A stretch of DNA of 64,000 bases from Hymenobacter crusticola (GTDB lineage Bacteria; Bacteroidota; Bacteroidia; Cytophagales; Hymenobacteraceae): contig NZ_MTSE01000013.1 of NCBI RefSeq assembly GCF_002154225.1, forward strand, positions 62,001-126,000. The letters are read 5' to 3'. The notes beneath the pieces are model-generated. The model was not told the DNA's origin. It saw nothing but the letters and a program-made list of their open reading frames with translations, and ran no database searches. A program made the translations under genes and the position numbers. Every line of letters begins with the position of its first letter. Position 1 is the stretch's first letter. Below, one piece after another: positions 21,318 through 29,815 of this stretch.

Positions 21318-22442
21318 ATGTCTTCCTCTCCGGCTGCCAACCCTGCCGATTCGTTCCGCCAGAAAACGGAAGCGGAACTGCGTTATCTTATCCAACACCC
21401 CGAGTTTTATCATCCCGATGTAGTGGCCGCCGCCCGGCGCGAGCTGCACCAGCGCGGCTTCGACACGCGGCCCGAGTCAACCTCAGCGGGTACCGCCACC
21501 GAGCCAGAGTTTGCTGATTTGCCAGCGGAGCGACGTTGGGTAGCACCTGCCCTAGGCCTAGGGTTGCTGGTCCTGGCCCTGCTCGGTTGGCATCAGTATG
21601 ACGCTTCTGCGCCAGCCGCCAGAAAAGCGCCGAAGGCAGCGCCAGCAGCACTCAAAGCCGTGGCGCTACGCCCAGTTCAAACCTTCGACTCGCTGATTAT
21701 CACGCAAGTGCTGCGTCAAAAAGCCTTGCTGCCTGCCACCGAACGGGCCGACACAACGGCCACGCGCAAGTACCTGCTGCTGGCTAGGCGCTACTGGGCA
21801 GCCGAAAATCAAGCAGAAGACCTGTACAAGCAAGCCATCCAAAACAAAACCGATGATCGATTTTCTGGTTTGTTGAAGATGAACAGCGAACAGTGGCGCA
21901 GTCTCTCCTATGTGCTCAAATACGACCACAAGCTCCAGCCGACTATGCAAAAGCAACTGGCCGTGATAGCGCATGCCGCGACACTGCGCGCGTACATGAT
22001 CAACGAAATGGCTTTTCAGCAGGCGCAGGGCTTGCCCGCTTTCATTCCCACCACGCACACGCACCGCGACTCAGCCTTTTACCTGCGTCAGGTGTTGCTC
22101 GGGGTGCCTGCCAGCCACCGCAGGCTGACTAGCCTCACGCCCATGGACACTCCCAAGCGAGGTGATTTTCCCGAGGGCGCGCAGCTAGTCGCCAGTTTGC
22201 CGGAGCCGAAGGCCGGCGCCAACCCCGTGTATATCCTCAACGGCAAGCTGTTCCACAGCGACCCTTCTAGCGGGGCGCCCCCGGCCGAAATACGATACCT
22301 ACCCACCGACTCGCTAGGGCGAATTTTGGTGGTGCAGCCCACAGCTGCCGTACGCTACTTTGGGCCACAAGCTCACGACGGCGCCGTCGTGGTGTTCACC
22401 AAAGGAACACTGCGCTTCATCGCAAGCCACCCAGCAGACTAA
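21318..22442 (+). CDS. Membrane-anchored protein with an N-terminal domain shared with the next gene's rhomboid
   Basis: A 374-residue protein of unknown function. Residues about 13-50 (FRQKTEAELRYLIQHPEF and on to ARRELHQRG) match the N-terminus of the downstream rhomboid protease. One membrane segment lies at about 75-92 (WVAPALGLGLLVLALLGW). A helical periplasmic region follows. Residues about 302-365 resemble the end of a TonB plug: VYILNGKLF, then YFGPQAHDGAVVVFTKG, comparable to the YGSRGANGVLLVTTKKG pattern of SusC plugs. It lies 15 bp before the rhomboid gene, so the two are an operon. The plug-like likeness is by eye. Confidence 0.75.
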   Translation: MSSSPAANPADSFRQKTEAELRYLIQHPEFYHPDVVAAARRELHQRGFDTRPESTSAGTATEPEFADLPAERRWVAPALGLGLLVLALLGWHQYDASAPAARKAPKAAPAALKAVALRPVQTFDSLIITQVLRQKALLPATERADTTATRKYLLLARRYWAAENQAEDLYKQAIQNKTDDRFSGLLKMNSEQWRSLSYVLKYDHKLQPTMQKQLAVIAHAATLRAYMINEMAFQQAQGLPAFIPTTHTHRDSAFYLRQVLLGVPASHRRLTSLTPMDTPKRGDFPEGAQLVASLPEPKAGANPVYILNGKLFHSDPSSGAPPAEIRYLPTDSLGRILVVQPTAAVRYFGPQAHDGAVVVFTKGTLRFIASHPAD

Positions 22443-22457
22443 TCTACATCCTAGGTA

Positions 22458-23306
22458 ATGGAGGCCGACCCACTTCCCTCATCCGAGCCCCTAGCCCACA
22501 AAACGGACGCTGAGCTACTTTACCTCACCCAGTATGCTCGCCGCTATCCGGCGCCGCTGGTGCAAGCTGCTGTGCGCGAGCTACAACGCCGGGAGCTTAT
22601 CCCGGCCGAGCTGCCAGGCCACGTGTTGCCTTCATCGGCTATACCGCCGCCGCCACGGACTTGGCTCGACGAAGGAAGGGACCTCGCCCGGACCCTATTC
22701 TGGCCCACTGGTTCCCACGTCGTTACCTCCCTCCTGCTCGACGCAAACCTGGTGGTTTACCTCCTGATGGGCCTTGCTGGGGGCAACTTGCTTGCGCCAC
22801 GTTCCGCCGACTTGGTGGCGTGGGGTTCTAATTTCTCGCCGCTTACCTTACATGGGCAGCCCTGGCGGCTACTCACTTGCTGCTTTTTGCACGGAGGGCC
22901 AGCTCACTTGCTACTCAATGCGGGCACCTTAGTGGTGCTTGGCTTACTCGCAGAGCCGTTGCTTGGGCGCGCCCGCCTGCTGTTCGGATACTTGTTGAGC
23001 GGCTTAGGCGGTAGCCTAGCTAGCTTATGGTGGCACATGCCGAATGGCGTTAATTCCGTAGGTGCCTCTGGTGCTATTTTCGGGCTTTATGGGCTGCTGC
23101 TTGCCATTGCTTTTGCAAAGAACACGCCTTTAAGCCAGCAGCACCGTCGTCCTTTGTTTGGCCTGCTGCTGTACCTCATGCTTTCCAGCTTGCTGGCCGG
23201 GCTAGAAGGCGCTGGCAACACGGATAATGCTGCTCACCTTGGCGGATTGCTCACGGGTGTTCTGATTGGTGTGCTTATGCCTCGTAGAGCTGTTGGTGAA
23301 CACTAA
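22458..23306 (+). CDS. Rhomboid-family intramembrane serine protease
   Basis: A 282-residue membrane protease that cleaves membrane-spanning substrates. Residues 14-50 form a soluble domain (HKTDAELLYLTQ and on to VRELQRRE) homologous to that of the preceding gene. The rhomboid core has six or so membrane segments with the L1-loop HGGPAH motif (145-150) and Asn154, the catalytic Ser204 in GASG (202-205), and the catalytic His260 in AAHLGG. All key residues are present. Co-transcribed with the upstream partner, which is a candidate substrate or regulator. Confidence 0.92.
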   Translation: MEADPLPSSEPLAHKTDAELLYLTQYARRYPAPLVQAAVRELQRRELIPAELPGHVLPSSAIPPPPRTWLDEGRDLARTLFWPTGSHVVTSLLLDANLVVYLLMGLAGGNLLAPRSADLVAWGSNFSPLTLHGQPWRLLTCCFLHGGPAHLLLNAGTLVVLGLLAEPLLGRARLLFGYLLSGLGGSLASLWWHMPNGVNSVGASGAIFGLYGLLLAIAFAKNTPLSQQHRRPLFGLLLYLMLSSLLAGLEGAGNTDNAAHLGGLLTGVLIGVLMPRRAVGEH

Positions 23307-23480
23307 CGGCACCGCAGTACGCTTCCTTCGCGTTTTGCATACCAATTACGGCTGTTCACACACAAATAAAATTCAAACCTATCTTTCCTCAATACAGTAC
23401 AGGCTATATTTACCGGAGTAGCCTAGGTGCTTCTCATTCACCTACTTTCTTCTACCTTTTTGCTTCTCATCCATCCCTGT

Positions 23481-24470
23481 ATGAAAAATCATCTACGTAC
23501 TCTTCTTTGCGCTGCTGGCTTACTATACGCCGGCGAAGCTGCCGCCCAAACTGCTGTCCCCAATGCAGGATTTGAGACTTGGGAAACGCGTCCGTTGAAC
23601 AACGAACGCCCGCAAGGTTGGCTCACGGCGGATGATATACTAAACCAGCTGCTAACTCCTTTGACGCCCAATGCAACACGTTTGGTTACGAAGTCCACTG
23701 ACACTCACGCTGGCTCTTTTGCTGCCCAACTTACTCCAAAAACAATTACTACTCTTTTTATTGCGCGACCTGTTCCATCTATTCTGCTACTAGGTGACCG
23801 TTTTAGGGTTACGATAGATGAACTCCTCACTAATCCCGAGGCTGTAGCTGACATTAGTCGCTCGCGCGGTGTTCCCTACACAGCTCGCCCAGCCCAACTT
23901 ACTTTCTGGTACAAATTTGCAGGCATAAGCACCGATCAGGCGCAGGTTGCCTTGGCACTTAGTAAGGGAAATTTGAAGAATGGTGGGTTTATTGTTGGTG
24001 CCGCTAGCAGCACAACTACCAACTTAATTACGCCAGGCACAACGACTTACAAGCAGTTTAGTGTTCCTATTACGTACACTTCTACAGAAGCACCTGATTC
24101 GCTGCGACTTGGCTTCAGCGTTGGCGGCAACCAGGTGTTCTCCTCTAGCGCAGCTTTGACCATTGACGACGTTTCCTTCTCCTTCACGACGGCAAACGCC
24201 AGCCCAGCTGTAGCAGCAACCCTCAGCGTTTACCCCAACCCTAGCTCCAACGGCGTCTTCTCGCTAGCTTCCTTGCAAAAAGCTAGCGTAGCAACGGCGC
24301 CGCTCAGCGTAACCGATGCTCTCGGTAAAGTAGTGCTGCAGCAAGCCGCCGCGCCTGCTAGCGCCGCCAACGGACGACAACTCGACTTGCGCGGCAAGCC
24401 CGCTGGCGTGTATCTACTCCGCTTAGATACACCCGAGGGCGTGGTAGTACGCAAGCTTCAGCTTCAATAA
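23481..24470 (+). CDS. Secreted protein with type IX secretion C-terminal sorting domain
   Basis: A 329-residue exported protein. Signal peptide about 1-23 (ending EAAAQ). The mature N-terminus has PNAGFETWETRPLNNERPQGW, a pattern of PCMD-like, jelly-roll T9SS cargo. From about 248 the tail SVYPNPSSNGVFSL continues to a final KPAGVYLLRLDTPEG and VVRKLQLQ, a type A T9SS sorting domain. It is thus exported by the Sec pathway and then across the outer membrane by T9SS. No catalytic motif seen; a carbohydrate-binding role is possible. Start chosen at 23481, where the signal peptide begins. Confidence 0.85.
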   Translation: MKNHLRTLLCAAGLLYAGEAAAQTAVPNAGFETWETRPLNNERPQGWLTADDILNQLLTPLTPNATRLVTKSTDTHAGSFAAQLTPKTITTLFIARPVPSILLLGDRFRVTIDELLTNPEAVADISRSRGVPYTARPAQLTFWYKFAGISTDQAQVALALSKGNLKNGGFIVGAASSTTTNLITPGTTTYKQFSVPITYTSTEAPDSLRLGFSVGGNQVFSSSAALTIDDVSFSFTTANASPAVAATLSVYPNPSSNGVFSLASLQKASVATAPLSVTDALGKVVLQQAAAPASAANGRQLDLRGKPAGVYLLRLDTPEGVVVRKLQLQ

Positions 24471-24532
24471 AGGAAGCTAGGTCAACCGAACCATAGGACC
24501 TTGCGTTAGCAGTGGGAAAACCACCTAACGCT

Positions 24533-24895
24533 ATGAAAATTCAAGTTGAAGAGGGTCAGGACAAAGCATTCCTACCCGATGGCCGCCACACGGTCGAAAT
24601 TACGGACATCGAAGAAGGCACGAGCGAACACCAAAACGTGCCTTTCTTTGCCGTTCGCTTTGAAAATGAAGATGGCTTTGTCAACCAGCGCTTCTACAAT
24701 TCGCCTGCTGGCTTGCCTATCATCCTAGGTTTGTACGAAGCCGCAGGTATTGCACACGAAGCAGGTAAGGACCTCGATACCAAGCAGCTAATTGGCAAGA
24801 AAGTCTCCATTGAAGTTGGCGACCGTAGCTATGCTGACCCAGCTACTGGCAACGAGCGCACCTTGCGCCAAGCCTCTGGCTTTCAAGCAGCCTAA
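24533..24895 (+). CDS. Small conserved-looking protein of unknown function
   Basis: A 120-residue cytoplasmic protein with a mixed alpha/beta pattern: MKIQVEEGQDKAFLPDGRH, then alternating strand-like stretches (TVEITDIEEGTSE, FFAVRFENEDGFVNQRFYN), a short helix (GLPIILGLYEAAGI) and a last strand region (KVSIEVGDRSYADPATG). This loosely recalls phage single-strand DNA-associated proteins of the DUF669 type, but I cannot assign it. Start at 24533 preferred over 24512. Followed immediately by a strong terminator. Confidence 0.65.
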   Translation: MKIQVEEGQDKAFLPDGRHTVEITDIEEGTSEHQNVPFFAVRFENEDGFVNQRFYNSPAGLPIILGLYEAAGIAHEAGKDLDTKQLIGKKVSIEVGDRSYADPATGNERTLRQASGFQAA

Positions 24896-24916
24896 ACCTA
24901 GGTTAGCTTCATAACA

Positions 24917-24948
24917 AAACGGCCCGCAGAGCTATCTGCGGGCCGTTT
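24917..24948. terminator. Bidirectional terminator, 14-bp perfect stem
   Basis: Arms 24917-24930 and 24935-24948 pair perfectly over 14 bp with a 4-nt loop, with AAA before and TTT after. It separates two converging genes. Confidence 0.88.
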
Positions 24949-24975
24949 GTATTTATATATCAATTGGTATGTACC

Positions 24976-27423
24976 CTAGCTGACCACTACTGGAATGACG
25001 TTGCCCTTCAGCACTACTTCTCCGAAGCCAACACCAACGATCATGCTCGGCAGCGTCAGGCCCGTGTCGGTGATGTGCTCATCGAGGTTCATTGCTTCGC
25101 CATCAACGATTTGGCTTGTCGTTTCGAAGGGCAAGCCGTGCAACACTACGTTGTAGGTGGCGAAGCTAGGTTTATACTCACCTTCTATCTCCTGCTTTAG
25201 CGTGAGGCTGGTGTCGGTACCCAACACGGTGAAACGACGGGTAGTGCTTTTGCCTTCCTGGTATGCGTAGCCTTCGCCGCCGTCGTCGTAGAGCACGCTG
25301 GCCTCCTGCCCCTTTTTATAATAGACGTGTAGGGTTATTTCTTCCACTACTTTTTCGCCCACATACTGCATGAGCGGGTAGAAAGGAATAACAGCTCCAG
25401 CTCGCACAAACAGCGGAATACGATCGAGGTTGGCGCTGGCCCACACTTCGGCTCCGCCCGATTTCAGTTCATTCGTCCAGTAGTAATACCACTGTCCTTT
25501 CGGCAGATACATCCAGCGGCCATCCACGCCAGGCGTTGTGATGGGGCACACAAGCAGGTGGTCGCCGAGCGAGAACTCCGCCATGCGCAGGTATGTATCC
25601 GTGTCGTTCTGATCAATGAAAGCGAGCGGACGCAACATGGGCGTGCCGTTTTGCACATACTGCCAGAACGTGGTGTACATGTACGGCAGCAGGCGGTAGC
25701 GCAGCGAAATGAAGTGACGCGCCAGCACCATATACTCTTCGCCAAACGACCAAGGTTCTTGGTCGCCATGGTCGCCGGAGCTGTGGGTGCGGAAGAATGG
25801 GTGGAAAGCGGCCAGCGCAACCCAGCGCACATACAGCTCGCCATCTGGCGTCTCCACAAAACCGCCCACATCGGAGCCCACAAACGAGAAACCGGAGATG
25901 CTCAGGCGCTGGCACTGAATATTGGCCAGCCAGAGGTGTTCCCAACTCGCAATGTTGTCGCCGGTCCAGGCCGAGGAGTACCGTTGCCCACCCGCGTAGG
26001 TGCTACGCGTGATGGTGAAGGGGCGATTCGGGTACGAGAAGCGCTTCACCCCCGCGGCCGTAGCCCGCGCCATTTGCATACCGTAAATGTTGTGAGCTTT
26101 CCGATGCGAGCCCGAATGGCCTTCGTAGTGAAAGCGCACATCGTCGGGGAAGGTGCCTTTTTCAAACACAGCGGGTTCGTTCATGTCGTTCCACACGCCC
26201 CGCACGCCGTCTTCCGCAATCAAGCCCTTAAACAAGCCCGACCACCACTCGCGTACTGCTGGCTTGGTGTAGTCGGGGAAGTTGCATAGGCCCGGCCATA
26301 CAGAGCCGCGCATCAGCGGGCCATCAGCCCGTCGGCAGAAGAAATCTTGCTCCAGCGCCTCATTATATACGCTGTACTCTGGGTCAATCTTGATGCCTGG
26401 ATCGATGATAACCACGAGCTTAAAGCCATCGTCAGCTAGCTCCTTGATCATGCGCTTGGGCTCGGGGAAGTGCGTCGGGCTCCACGTAAAGCACCGATAC
26501 CCGTCCATGTAGTCGATGTCGAGGTACAACGCGTCGCACGGAATCTGCCGCTCGCGGAAGCCAGCCGCAATTTTTTTGACGTTGCTTTCCGGAAAGTAGC
26601 TCCACTTACACTGATGATACCCTAGGGCCCACAGCGGTGGCAGCTCGGGTGGGCACGTCAGGCGTGTATATTCCTCTGTTACTTCCGTGAGCGTAGGCCC
26701 GTAGATGAAATAATAATTCATCTCGCCGCCTTCGGCCCAGAAGCTGGTCACGTCGGCACGCTCTGCCGCAAAGTCGAAAAAAGCCTTAAAGCTGTTATCG
26801 AAGAAAATGCCGTGCGCAATCTTCTGGTGTAGCTCTAGGTAAAAGGGAATGTTTTTGTAAAGTGGGTCGGAGCCCTTCACGTACCCATAGGTGTCAGAGC
26901 CCCAGTTCATGAAGCGCTTCCCGCGCAGGTTCATGTTCTCGGGCTTATCACCAAGACCGTAGTAGCATACGCCGCTTTGCACCTGCTTGCTCATCTTCAC
27001 GATGTCGTTGCCGGTGTCGTCGTTGTGTTGCCAGTGGAAGCCTTTATCATCTTCGCTCAAGATGGTGCCCGAGCGGTCGAGAATGCGCACATGCAAGTCG
27101 GCCTTCGCAATGGTGCAAATAAGCCGGTCGGTCGTAATCCGAAAATGATCAGGTTTTTCGCGAAATTCCAGAAATTGCGGCGCTTGCCGCGGTCGGTCAG
27201 CCGGAATAGCGTAGCTAAAATCGGGAGTGAAGCCTACTTCTGTTGCGTAACGAAACCGGAGAATTTTGTCCGTGATTACTTGTAATTGTAATTGAACGCT
27301 ATTTTCGCAAACAAAAAGAAAGTCATGACCTTGCTGCTGGCTTCGCACAACCTGCGCAGGAAACAGCTCCTGCTTGGCTTTTGCGGCCAGATCATTGATC
27401 ATGTAGTTATTTTCCTGAATCAT
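24976..27423 (-). CDS. GH31 alpha-glucosidase
   Basis: An 815-residue enzyme releasing glucose from the non-reducing ends of alpha-glucosides. It has an N-terminal beta-sandwich (about 1-220), then a TIM barrel with the nucleophile Asp413 in W411-NDMNEP (411-417) and the general acid region SAWTGDNIASWEHL. The C-terminal beta domains follow (PFYPLMQYVGEKVVEEITLHVY and on). No signal peptide, so probably cytoplasmic, acting on imported malto-oligosaccharides or on glycogen. The ATG at 27423 was used; 27402 (MINDLAAKAK) is an alternative. The branching enzyme at 32234 supports a role in alpha-glucan turnover. Confidence 0.92.
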   Translation of the reverse strand: MIQENNYMINDLAAKAKQELFPAQVVRSQQQGHDFLFVCENSVQLQLQVITDKILRFRYATEVGFTPDFSYAIPADRPRQAPQFLEFREKPDHFRITTDRLICTIAKADLHVRILDRSGTILSEDDKGFHWQHNDDTGNDIVKMSKQVQSGVCYYGLGDKPENMNLRGKRFMNWGSDTYGYVKGSDPLYKNIPFYLELHQKIAHGIFFDNSFKAFFDFAAERADVTSFWAEGGEMNYYFIYGPTLTEVTEEYTRLTCPPELPPLWALGYHQCKWSYFPESNVKKIAAGFRERQIPCDALYLDIDYMDGYRCFTWSPTHFPEPKRMIKELADDGFKLVVIIDPGIKIDPEYSVYNEALEQDFFCRRADGPLMRGSVWPGLCNFPDYTKPAVREWWSGLFKGLIAEDGVRGVWNDMNEPAVFEKGTFPDDVRFHYEGHSGSHRKAHNIYGMQMARATAAGVKRFSYPNRPFTITRSTYAGGQRYSSAWTGDNIASWEHLWLANIQCQRLSISGFSFVGSDVGGFVETPDGELYVRWVALAAFHPFFRTHSSGDHGDQEPWSFGEEYMVLARHFISLRYRLLPYMYTTFWQYVQNGTPMLRPLAFIDQNDTDTYLRMAEFSLGDHLLVCPITTPGVDGRWMYLPKGQWYYYWTNELKSGGAEVWASANLDRIPLFVRAGAVIPFYPLMQYVGEKVVEEITLHVYYKKGQEASVLYDDGGEGYAYQEGKSTTRRFTVLGTDTSLTLKQEIEGEYKPSFATYNVVLHGLPFETTSQIVDGEAMNLDEHITDTGLTLPSMIVGVGFGEVVLKGNVIPVVVS

Positions 27424-27628
27424 AAGCAGCTAGGGCTTGAGGGCTGAGAGAGTGAGGTTGAAAAGAAATTTTAGTTCAACCGGAGAGATACAGTTAAGTT
27501 CGCAAGGTAAAAATCATTGCCGCGATTTTTGCCTATCATTCAGAAGGCCTTACCCAAAATCTAGGCCAGCGGTTTTTTAGCGAGAAATTCAGCTTGTTAT
27601 ATATTTTTCTTTGCCAGCGCTTTTTTTC

Positions 27629-28543
27629 ATGAATTCTCAAAATTTTACGTTGTTATTACTAGGCTGGGATGATACGCCGCAGCATTCGGGCTCGCCTCAA
27701 CCGGCTCCGCTTGAGCTAGCTCGCAGCCTTTCTCCTCAAGCTACCTTGTCCGTTATCCTGCCGCATTTACCTGGCTCCTCTGGCGAAGAAATACCGCATG
27801 CTCACATCACTGGTCTTGCCGATCTTCAGCTTTCTGACCTAGAAGCCGCCGCCGGCGCCCCTATTAATCGACCGGCTGGAGCATGGGAAGCCCCTGCAGC
27901 TCCTTACGTAGGAGCTACCCACAACGTAGAAGAAAGTCAAGAAGAGATTCCGGTGGCCGGTGGTCTGCTGAACCAAGATAGCTTTGCGATTGAGGCAGCG
28001 GAGCCAAGCACCGAAGAAGCGCAGGACCTAGGAGAATATACTGCATCAACCTCTACTGACACGACAGCTCCTGGCACTTCGTTCGTGCCCTTGATGCTTT
28101 CGCACGACCGCGCTACCCTGACGGAAGCCCTAGAAACATTGCGGACTCCTCCCATCGAGGGCGACGACCTAAATTTTCGGGTTATTCAGTACGCCCGGTT
28201 TGCCACGCGCCTAGCCTTAGCCGAGCAGTTTGCCGTTATTTACGCCATGGATTGGCCTGTGTGGCTAGCGGCTTTGGAGATTCGTCAGGCCACCGGTCGC
28301 CCGCTCGTGTTGCACGTGCACTCCCTCGCCACCGACCGCGACACGCCCGCCGACCGTGGCTGGGGCCTGGAGCTAGAGCGTTTAGCATTGCGCCGCGCCG
28401 ATCTGGTTTTAGCTGATTCGGAGGCCGTAGCCCAGCGCCTCATTGCGGAATATGATCTGTCGGCGGAGCAAGTACGCGTGGTAGCCGCTTACGACGATGA
28501 AGCGTTGCTGGCCGCCGTTCGGCCACTTGGGCTAGCTTCTTAG
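27629..28543 (+). CDS. Lone glycosyltransferase N-terminal (GT4/GT5-like) domain protein
   Basis: A 304-residue protein. The second half resembles the N-terminal Rossmann domain of retaining GT-B enzymes: NFRVIQYARFATRLALAEQF, VIYAMDWPVWLAALEI, PLVLHVHSLATDRD and LERLALRRADLVLADSEAVAQRL. The UDP/ADP-sugar-binding C-terminal domain, with its E-x7-E motif, is missing: a TAG ends the gene right after RVVAAYDDEALL. Residues about 50-130 are an acidic, Pro/Thr-rich insertion. In Cytophagales such proteins appear near glycogen genes. It may be a decayed synthase or a non-catalytic partner. ATG at 27629 preferred over TTG at 27611. The next gene follows after 12 bp. Confidence 0.7.
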   Translation: MNSQNFTLLLLGWDDTPQHSGSPQPAPLELARSLSPQATLSVILPHLPGSSGEEIPHAHITGLADLQLSDLEAAAGAPINRPAGAWEAPAAPYVGATHNVEESQEEIPVAGGLLNQDSFAIEAAEPSTEEAQDLGEYTASTSTDTTAPGTSFVPLMLSHDRATLTEALETLRTPPIEGDDLNFRVIQYARFATRLALAEQFAVIYAMDWPVWLAALEIRQATGRPLVLHVHSLATDRDTPADRGWGLELERLALRRADLVLADSEAVAQRLIAEYDLSAEQVRVVAAYDDEALLAAVRPLGLAS

Positions 28544-28551
28544 TACTTTTG
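28544..28551 (+). promoter_or_regulatory. TACTTTTG -7-type box just before the YdeI-like gene
   Basis: TACTTTTG fits the Bacteroidota -7 consensus TAnnTTTG. It lies only 4 bp before the ATG at 28556, which would give a nearly leaderless mRNA. A -33 element at good spacing is not obvious. Confidence 0.25.
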
Positions 28552-28555
28552 TCGA

Positions 28556-29032
28556 ATGAACATTGATGCTCCCCAGCAGGCCTTCGACGCCGAGCTAGAA
28601 TTGCACGGCGCTGATGGCGGCGTTTTCCTTACCGTACCATTCAGCGTACCCGAGGTATTTGGCACCCGCGGCCAACTACATGTACGCGGCACCATCGATG
28701 GATTTCCGTTTCGACTACCTTTGGTCCCGAACGGTGAAGGCGAACACATTATGGTGGTGCGCAAAGAAATCCGCAACGCCATCGACAAAACTTGGGGAAC
28801 CATTGTGCACGTGGTCATGGCGCCGGATATCGAAGAGCGCTCCGTTCTCATTCCCGACGATTTAGCACACGCTCTCAACAAGGCAGGCCTGAACAGTGCC
28901 TTCGACCAGCTTGCTTACGCGCACCGCAAGGAATATGCGCGGTGGATTGAGCGCGCAAAAAAAGCCGAAACCCGCATGAAGCGTCTGCATGAGGCGTTAG
29001 AATTAATTAAAGCAGGCAAAAAGCTGAGTTAA
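28556..29032 (+). CDS. DUF1905 / YdeI-OmpD-associated family protein
   Basis: A 158-residue cytoplasmic protein. The first about 95 residues are a DUF1905 beta-barrel (FDAELELHGADGGVFLTVPF, then HVRGTIDGFPFRLPLVPNGEG and HIMVVRKEIRNAIDKTWGTI). The rest is the helical YdeI/OmdA tail (DDLAHALNKAGLNSAFDQLAYAHRKEYARWI). These two domains normally go together. The biochemical role is not established; the name comes from a link to OmpD and bacteriocin protection in enterics. It lies 12 bp after the glycosyltransferase-like gene and ends at a hairpin terminator. Confidence 0.87.
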   Translation: MNIDAPQQAFDAELELHGADGGVFLTVPFSVPEVFGTRGQLHVRGTIDGFPFRLPLVPNGEGEHIMVVRKEIRNAIDKTWGTIVHVVMAPDIEERSVLIPDDLAHALNKAGLNSAFDQLAYAHRKEYARWIERAKKAETRMKRLHEALELIKAGKKLS

Positions 29033-29052
29033 TTTCTGCTCAAAATATCTTA

Positions 29053-29090
29053 TGCCGTCATCTAGTTAGGCTAGGTGGCGGCTTTTTATA
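29053..29090 (+). terminator. Terminator of the YdeI-like gene
   Basis: GCCGTCATCTAG pairs with CTAGGTGGCGGC over 12 positions, two of them G-U, then a T-run (TTTTTATA). The G-U pairs fit plus-strand RNA. Confidence 0.75.
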
Positions 29091-29815
29091 TATTATTTAT
29101 TTAATACTTATAGGAGAACCATTGCTTTATTTCCGTAACTAAAGGCTTTTAGACTTAATATCCCTGCCTAATGAATAATATTGGCACAACTCCTGCAAAG
29201 GCAACTGATACTTACCAGTTATTATGCTTGCAGCATTTACTATCTTCTATGGTATATAACAAAACATTAAAGTAAGCCAACGTCTTGCTAAACAGTAACA
29301 TGCTTTTATAATTCGTTGATATTTATAAATACTTTAAAAAATATATCGCAAATAAAACTTGGTGTATTTTCTTTAATTTATACAAAACGTTTCTAAACTT
29401 GCGTTGGTTGTAACGGATCGTTGCAGTATTGGCAAGCTACGGCTAGCTCTAGTAACTGGCCGTTTTCTTAATACATCATTTAGTTAGTACCTATTTGCAA
29501 GCTGGTACGAGCTTTGATATTAAAAGTTTACGCTTAGCAGAAAAGTACACTTTACACGAATAGCTGCTTTCGCCTAAACGGCTCTCTAGTCTGATCGAGT
29601 ACTAGAACCCGACTTAGCCCGTTCTCTCCTCACCCATCCCGCACAGACTTCCCGCATGTTTCGCGCTTTCCTGCATTGGTCTTCCCAATGCCGCTTATGC
29701 TTTTACATGCTGCAAGTTGCTTCGTGATAGGTATGGGCGCACAAATTGTACTGTGCTAGTTCGATAGACTTTCTCCTAGATTCTTCCTCGTTCCACCCCT
29801 TTTTTCTTCCCTACT
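29091..29815. other. Long AT-rich intergenic region upstream of the GH43 gene
   Basis: About 725 bp, much richer in A and T than the coding DNA, with no ORF of gene-like composition and no recognisable RNA gene. It probably holds the promoter and 5' untranslated region of the GH43 gene. I see no clear paired promoter boxes. Confidence 0.45.

Noticed and set aside
25558..26289. A 243-codon plus-strand ORF inside the GH31 gene
   Set aside because: Antisense shadow; GH31 motifs on the minus strand are unambiguous.
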